From positions 2,179,001 to 2,243,000 of the forward strand of contig WPIO01000005.1 in NCBI GenBank assembly GCA_009760855.2: 64,000 bases of DNA, in the 5' to 3' direction. The notes below the pieces were generated by a model. The model ran no database searches. It was not told the origin of the DNA and worked only from the letters and a program-made list of their open reading frames with translations. The position numbers were made by a program, and so were the translations under genes. Shown piece after piece: positions 45,801 to 53,500 of this stretch (position 1 is the stretch's first letter; each line of letters opens with the position of its first letter). Source of the DNA: Cristatella mucedo. Taxonomy: Eukaryota > Bryozoa > Phylactolaemata > Cristatellidae.

Positions 45801-48800
45801 AGCTGCATTGACTTTTTTTGCAAACATTTATGCCTTGGTTTGCTGCAGCAAAGGGGTTGATTATGCTGGTAATCGTTCGAACTTCGAGAGATTCCGTGTC
45901 CAGAGGGGCTCAAAAGAAAAATTACTTTTAACGAAGAAAGGTGGAGAGGTTTTACACGTGTCTGCTCGGCCACGTCTTACCTTGAGTCTGCAGTTATTGG
46001 GATCTAAGTTTAGCATGCCTGAGTCCAGAGTCCTGAGTCTTGAGCAGGTCATATAGTCCTGTGTTGAACACCGTAATAGTAGCAGTCTGGATAGCTCTAT
46101 TGGCAGAGCACCTTACTGAAAACCCAGAGGTTTTAATAACATTCCTGTTCGAGAATTTCTTTTCGGCATTCAGTCCCACGAGAGGCAGCCTCCGGTCGCT
46201 CTGTATTTTGAAATACAAAATGAAATGAGGAAGAAGTCGAAGAGTTCCGAATTTAAAGCACGGGACCGTTGAAGTTGTACCACTGCAGTCTTCTCATCTA
46301 CCTCGGAGGCGTTAGCTTTCGAAGAGAAAAATTTCTGAGTCTAAGAGACAGCAAAAGCTGCCAATTATCAGGCATGTGCTCTTGTAAAGAGAATTTACCA
46401 GAGTAGGGAGGCATTCTCATTTGAGGGCCATACATAACCTTTATTCACATTAGCTGTGAAAAAACGTTCTCGAGAGATTGTTCTACTGCTTTTAACCTTA
46501 TCCAAGAACCATTGCCCTGCATTGAAAAAGTAATGTCGATGGCTTCTATCATAGATGGAGACTGTGCTACCGATGGGTGCTTACCTCAATGCATGGCAGC
46601 TTTGATTGCTTTCATATCGATCTCTCAATCTATATTTGCCCACCTCCTCCTTCCTCCCCTGTGTGCTACAGATGCAGTAGATTTCCCTTATCTAGGTGTA
46701 TACAGTCCTAGAGCCCTGCTATACAGATTGACCTTCACATTGCCTGGCTTTAAATATATTTAGGATTAAGTAGCTCTTATATTGGAGAGTTCTCTTTAGC
46801 ATCTTCAAGTTAACGTTGCACAATTTGTTGACAGAAGCAGATGCCACCGAGAATGTATTAGTGAGCACGTGCTGGAATGTCAGACTGTGTTTCAGACTGT
46901 GACGCTTCGGCCAAAGACTGCCTTTACTTATATAGACTGCCAATTCGAATCGTGTGACCAGTTCTCACTTTGCACACTAGCGAAGATCTTTAAAAGCTGT
47001 TGCTATTCTAACACAGCAAATTAGCTATAAAACAAGGTTTAGCCTGAGCGTCTGTGACCCATACCCATGGCTACCCTTAGGCTACATTAGTGGTAGTACT
47101 GAAACCTCGTTGCAGTAGTTGAATTTGCTTTTCTGCTTCATGGAAAAACGTTATGTTGCTATTAAAGTTGTATGGTGTATAATAAATATCAGAGTTACTT
47201 ATGAAGGTACTGTTGTGTTATCAAACCAAGTCTGGCAAGACGGCTAGGCAGTGTAACATCGATCGTACTTGCTGTAGTCGAGGTATAAACACGGGACCGT
47301 CGAAGTACTGTATGTACAGCGCACCTTCCCACACATTTTCAGAGGTAAGCAGGATTGCATAAGCAGTTCGGCAGATAGAAGCATCAAGCTTCTGACCTGT
47401 GTGTCATGTCCCAACAAGTTCAGTGGGCAAACCAGGTCATCCAGTGACATGCCACCACCCCATATCTGTGCCACCCGTCACCACCTGACACGTTCGTTTG
47501 CACACTTTGTGCCCAATCAGCTCTGCTGCTAGCCCCGTGTTCATGGTCAGCTCCCAAGGCCTGGTGCTTCCATGGTGTCCATGGCCAGACCGGCAGTTTC
47601 AGCTGCTCCCACGGCTGTCTCTGCCGTCGATCGACACAGCCGGTTCATTCGAGTTAGTCTTGCCAGATACACACACTCGTGCCTGCTGATAAGTTTGTGT
47701 GTCCACTTCCACATAATTTGTCTTGTAGACACTTGTTTTGTCTCATGTTTAGCCATACCGGGCACTACTAAAATATACGGTAGCTCGGAATGTGTGTCCT
47801 TGTCGCTAGCTCGAGAGTAGTTTTCCTGATGGCCCCATCGTTGGCTCCAAATAGGCAGTATAGTCTTCCCTGCCTACGGTGTCTGACTCCTCGATAGTTT
47901 CGGTATCGTGGGTTCTTCATCATCGCCAATAATCAGTATCTGATTTACTTGTGAAGGCACGATAGTGTGGTCGAGCCTTGTCCGACGAGATGGCTAGGTT
48001 GGGTTCTGGCATCAGTTGGGCTCGCTATAGCCTAGGTATAGACGTGACCATTCTGGTACTGCAAATACAGCGCCTTATTAAACCGCTATATAGGTAGATG
48101 CTTGTCGCCAGGCTTCGGATGCTTTGGATACTCCATGAATGGCTTCTAAAATGCTTACTGGCCTACCAGCATGTGCGATCAGGCGATTGCAGCTGGTGCA
48201 AAACTCTGCAGCTAGGCTTGTCTGTCGTGAACGTCGCTGTTGCCACATTACTCCACTTCTCGCCGACCTGCACTGGCTACCAGTCAAGCAACGGATTGAC
48301 TTCAAGGTTTTGTCGCTCACTTTTAGGTCCCTTCATTCTATGGCTCCAGCTTATCTCTCAGATCTACTACCCCATCAGGCCAAGCATCGTACCACCCGCT
48401 TTTCGGAATCCAACAGTCTAGAAATATCTCGTACAAACCTTAAATCCTTTGGAGACCGTGCATTTAGTTCGTACGCTCCCAAAGCCTGGAACTCCCTCCC
48501 GACCTGCGTCAGAACATCCCCTGACCTGACTACATTTAAAAGGAACTTAAAAACACCTATTTAGGACAGCATTTAGTGGGTCCCTGTGATTCGTCCTTCA
48601 CGTGCTTATGCGTGCTGACACTGTGCATGTTGCCACTAACAACATTTGCATGCTGACCCTGTGCATATCACCCCTAACTATGTTATTCATTTTGTTTGTT
48701 TTTCAAGCATGATTTTACTTACCATTCAATTGCATTTCCCTTTGCAGCAAATGTAAAGCGCCTAGAAAGAGATTAAGTTCTCTGAGGGCGCTTTATCTAT

Positions 48801-50516
48801 CAAGTACATTATTATTATTATTCTAAATCGCAGATTGGCTTGCTATTGGTTTTTCTGTACGACGGTTTGTCAACACTTCGTGTGTTCTCTTTATAAATGT
48901 GTTCGGTAGATCCTATGGTGTTTAAATTTGACACACCAACTTCATTTTTCTGTCATCTTAGCCCAAGTCAGCTCTGCAGCATGGTGGCTATGCTACCTGT
49001 ATTATCTTGTCTGCACTTGGGTTAATGGGTTGACCTAATTCTGACATGCTGATTCAGAACATTCGCAATGCCTCTACCAGAATACTTCACTGACTACCTC
49101 TAAGTGATGTTATGACTCGTTTCCAGTCTCTCTTCTAGGAAGCCGAGGTGCTGGTGTTAGTGATTGGCTGATACAGTACAGGTTCTGATCATTGATGAGA
49201 TCCACTTGCTTAGACTGTCCAGCTTAAGTCCTACACCATATTAATCCGTGACCAACATAGTTTTGATTCCCAGATGCGATTAGTCAGTTTGCCCAACACC
49301 GACCGTTCACCTAGATCCTTGTGATAACAGATGCCGGCACCCAGAAGAAGAGTGAGGAAATGTGCTGTCGTGTCCCCACGGTGTGGCATCTTGAGATATT
49401 GCATGGCAATGTTTCTCTTTTTTTTTCCAGACCAAATCGGTCAGCCGTGTAAGATAATAAAACCTCTTAAAGCTAGTCTTCTCATCTTTGCCGACGATCA
49501 CATGAGTGATGCCGTTAATGCTTTGGAACTGTACGTACAGAGCACGCTCGGATCAGCGGAGGACAAGGACACGACAGGTAAGGTCTACGAGAGGGCGCTT
49601 GTCGGCTCGCTCGGCGTGACGTCGCTTGACGTGGCGTTTTGGCTTGAGCTGTGAGCCTCTGAGTAGTGCGAGGCAGCAGACGCTTTACGCTCGTGAAAGT
49701 GAGTAGACCCGTGTCAAAGTGAGTGTTTGGGTAATGTCTGTGAATTGCCCATGCTGACTGCAATTTAAGTTGCTAGTTGTTGAATGTTGGCAGTTGCCCG
49801 AAGCCCAGTAGAGGGATCTTGGCAAAAATGTTCGTCGTCTCATGTAGGAGTCGTGAGCTGTTTTATGGATATTCGCTTAGCCTGGACTTCCGGTAGAAGC
49901 TTATACCTGATTGGCCATTAAGCTAGCAACATCACCTCCCCCCTTCCGAGTGGTCCTGCACACGGCGGCCGAGCAGCTACTCCATCCCGTGCTCGGGTTA
50001 GCGAGAAAAAAAATGGTCAAAGCGGTTCATTCGGTAAAGGGTGCTCCTGTGTGATCCCAGTTTAGAAAGCTTTGTTGAAAAACGCTAGCGTTTTAGCAGT
50101 CAAGCTGGCTAGACCATGGACTAAATGCTGGTTGCTTAGTGGGAGGCCTTAGCAAAGTTCGTATTCTAAGGAAGGCACGTATTGTGTGTGATCAGATGCT
50201 TGTGCTGCAGTAGTTGGAACTCACCTTTGCCACACTCAGCTCCTAGCCTACTCAACCCTATCTGTTTTGCTAGCTTGTTCCCTCCCCGTTTGCCCGAGTT
50301 CCACCGAGAGCCGCAGTCGTTCGGCTGACCGTCGGGTTCTTAGGATAAGAATAGTAATACTACATTTGTATAATGCCCTCAGATAACTTAATAGTAATAC
50401 TACATTTGTATGATGTCCTCAGATAACTTAACCTCTTTCTAGGCACCTTATTGCAAATGATGTCGGGTAAGCATGGTCTAATAATCAGTGGTAACATGCA
50501 CAATGTCAACAAGCAT

Positions 50517-50557
<41 letters not shown>

Positions 50558-53500
50558 GGGTAACATCCACAGTGTCAGCATGCTTAAGCACACAAAGGCC
50601 AAGTCACAAGGGCCCACCACATGCTGTGAGAAACAGGTGCGTTTTAGCTTCTTTTTTAATGTCGTCAATTCAAGGGGTGTCGTGGCGTCATTTGGGAATG
50701 AGTTCCAGGTTTTGGGAGCATACGAACTGAAGGCACAGTCTCTAACGGATTAGAGGCTTGTATGCGATATAGCTAAACGATTTGAATAAGACAAGCGGTT
50801 GGTATGATAATAATGATAGTAATGCACCTGATAAAGCACCCTCGGAGAACCCAATCTCTTTCTAGGTGCTTTACATTTACTGCAAAGGAAACACGATCGA
50901 ATGGTGAGTGGTATCATGCTTCATAAACATCGTGAATAATATGATTAGGGAGTGATATGTACAGGGTCAGCATGCAAGTGTGGTTAGTGGCAGCATGCAC
51001 AGTGTCAGCACGCATAAGCACATAAAGGATGAATCGCAGGGACCCACTAAATGCTGTCTTCAATAGGTGCATTTTGTAAGTTCTTGTTAAATGTGGTCAA
51101 GTCAGGGGATGTCGGGATGCAAGTCGGGAGTGAGTTCCAGGCTTTGGGAGCATACGAACTAAATAAATGCACGATCTCCAAAGGATTTGAGGTTTTTATG
51201 AGGTATAGGTAAGCAGTTAGTTTCCAAAAAGCAGGTGGTACTATGCTTGGCCTGGTGGGGAAATAGATCTGATATGTAGGCTGGAGCCAAAAAATCAAGG
51301 GACCTAAAAGTGAGCAACAAAACCTTGAAGTTGATTCGTTGCTTGACTGGTAGCCAGTGCAGGTCGGCAAGAAGTGGTACGATGGGGGTGTAGATCTTAT
51401 AGGTAGACTGGAGCCAAAGAAGGAAGGGGCCTAAACGTGAGTGGCGATTGGCCTGTGCAGGAAGCTGTCGAAGCTGTCTGCTTCTAGAATGAGCTGTGAG
51501 CCTGTCGTTCGGCAAAGCTTCCAGTGCACGGGCTGGCACTCGTCAGATCAATAGCCGTCCTGCCTGGTGCCCCCCCCCCGATTGTCTTCGTGAAAAAAAT
51601 ATTCAACGTATTCAGATTTAACCTATTTGAAAGTTCGAGTATTGATCGAGCAGCTGCTGTAAGTGCGTGAGTTAAATAAACGTTGAAGCCTGCGGCCTGG
51701 GCTGATGCCTTGTCAGCTGGCGAGTCCGCCGCTACAGCCAGGCTGCACTTGCTCTTGCACGCTTGGCTCACTTGCTCCGTGTGGCAGCTTGTAGCTGGTA
51801 CTTGAGAGATGCTCGATGCTGCTTAACTCCTCGATCGGCCGCGTGTCTGCCAGTTGCAGAAGCATGCTCCCCTAAGAATGCTATAACACGCCGTTCTCAT
51901 CCGTGTTTCAGCCGAGTCTGGCCGGCTATCCGAATGCGGCAAGCTTCTCACAATCGCTGCATCGAGGTTGCGCTTTATCCTTCTGCATATCAACAAAGCC
52001 TCCTCGGCTGCCTCGAAGAAAAGGTATTCGTCTCCACCCCAACAGCTGCCATACACCCGACCGAGATGTATGTGTGCGCGCATGTTAGTTAATAATAATA
52101 ATTAATATAATTCATTTGTATAGCGCCCCAAGAGAACTTAATCTCTATTGAGGCGTTTCACATATGCCTCGGGGCTCGAGCCCACGACCTCAGCCAGGCC
52201 TTAGTCGGGGTGAGCACCTTAGCCGATGGACCAAACCAGCTCGTAAATTAACAAGCAGTTGGAGCTATTCGCTGCTCTGTCCGTGCATAGGAGCAGCGAT
52301 CGTGTGCAGGGATGGGCTCCGTCATACACTCCAGGTAGGTTTTTGTCTTTACTGTAATGCTTTCGCCTCTATAACTCCGTCAAGCCACGTAGGCAAAGTG
52401 TGTGTTTCGAAGGAGAGCTTTCTTCAGCGCACTCAAAGCCTAAGTGGCTCTCGGTGGCGCCATGGTATGCGCCAGCAGCAATCTTTTCTCGGATTCTTCG
52501 ATGCGTGCAGCACGCGTCTGGCCTTTCAACCTGTTCATGGTTTAGGGGACGGCCCTTTGCTGGCCCAATGTCGTCCTGACTCTCGGGCGTCTACTTGTGT
52601 AGCATAAGACCTCGAGGAGAGTGAGTGCTCATTGAGACTGTGCTTCTCTGTTTATTTACTGAAAATTTCTCTGCTGCTCTCTGGACCGCGTCCTGCCTTG
52701 TGCAAGATTTGAAGTGACTGAAGTACAGGGCTACCCCTCCTCCTGACTGGTTAGCCTCGAAAGTCACCGGTCTCCATCTTCAGCACTTAACCTCACCGAT
52801 CCTGATTCTCGTTGCTCGGTGATGTCTGCTAACCGGACGTGCTTGTTGAATGCGAGCTCAACGACTCAAGGTTCTGTCGCTCACTTATAGGTCACTTCAT
52901 TCTTTGGCTCCAGCCTATCTCTCCGATATACTCCCCCATCAGGCCAAGCATCGTACCACCCGCTTTTCGGAATCCAACAGTTTACAAATACCTCGTATAA
53001 ACCTGAAATCCTCTGGACACCGTGCATTTAGTTCGTACGCTCCCAAAGCCTGGAACTCCCTCCCGACCTGCGTCAGAACATCCCCTGACCTGACCACATT
53101 TAAAAAGAACTTAAAAACACCTATTTAGGACAGCATTTAGTGGGTCCCTGTGATTCGTCCTTCACGTGCTTATGCGTGCTGACACTGTGCATGCTGCCAC
53201 TAACCACATTTCCATGCTGACCCTGTGCATGTCACCCCTAACCAAGTTATTCATGTTGTTCGTTTATCAAGCATAATATTACTCACCATTCAATTGCATT
53301 TCCCTTTGCAGCGAATTTAAAGCGCCTAGAGAGAGATTGAGTTCTCTGAGGGCGCTTTATCAAGTGCATTATTATTATTATTATCTCTCCCCACCTTCCA
53401 GCATGTCAAACACACTTAACTATCTTGCTGCATGTATTGCTGACATCAACACATGGGTGTTATCAGACTTTCTCAAATTGAGTGACGATAGAACTAACTT

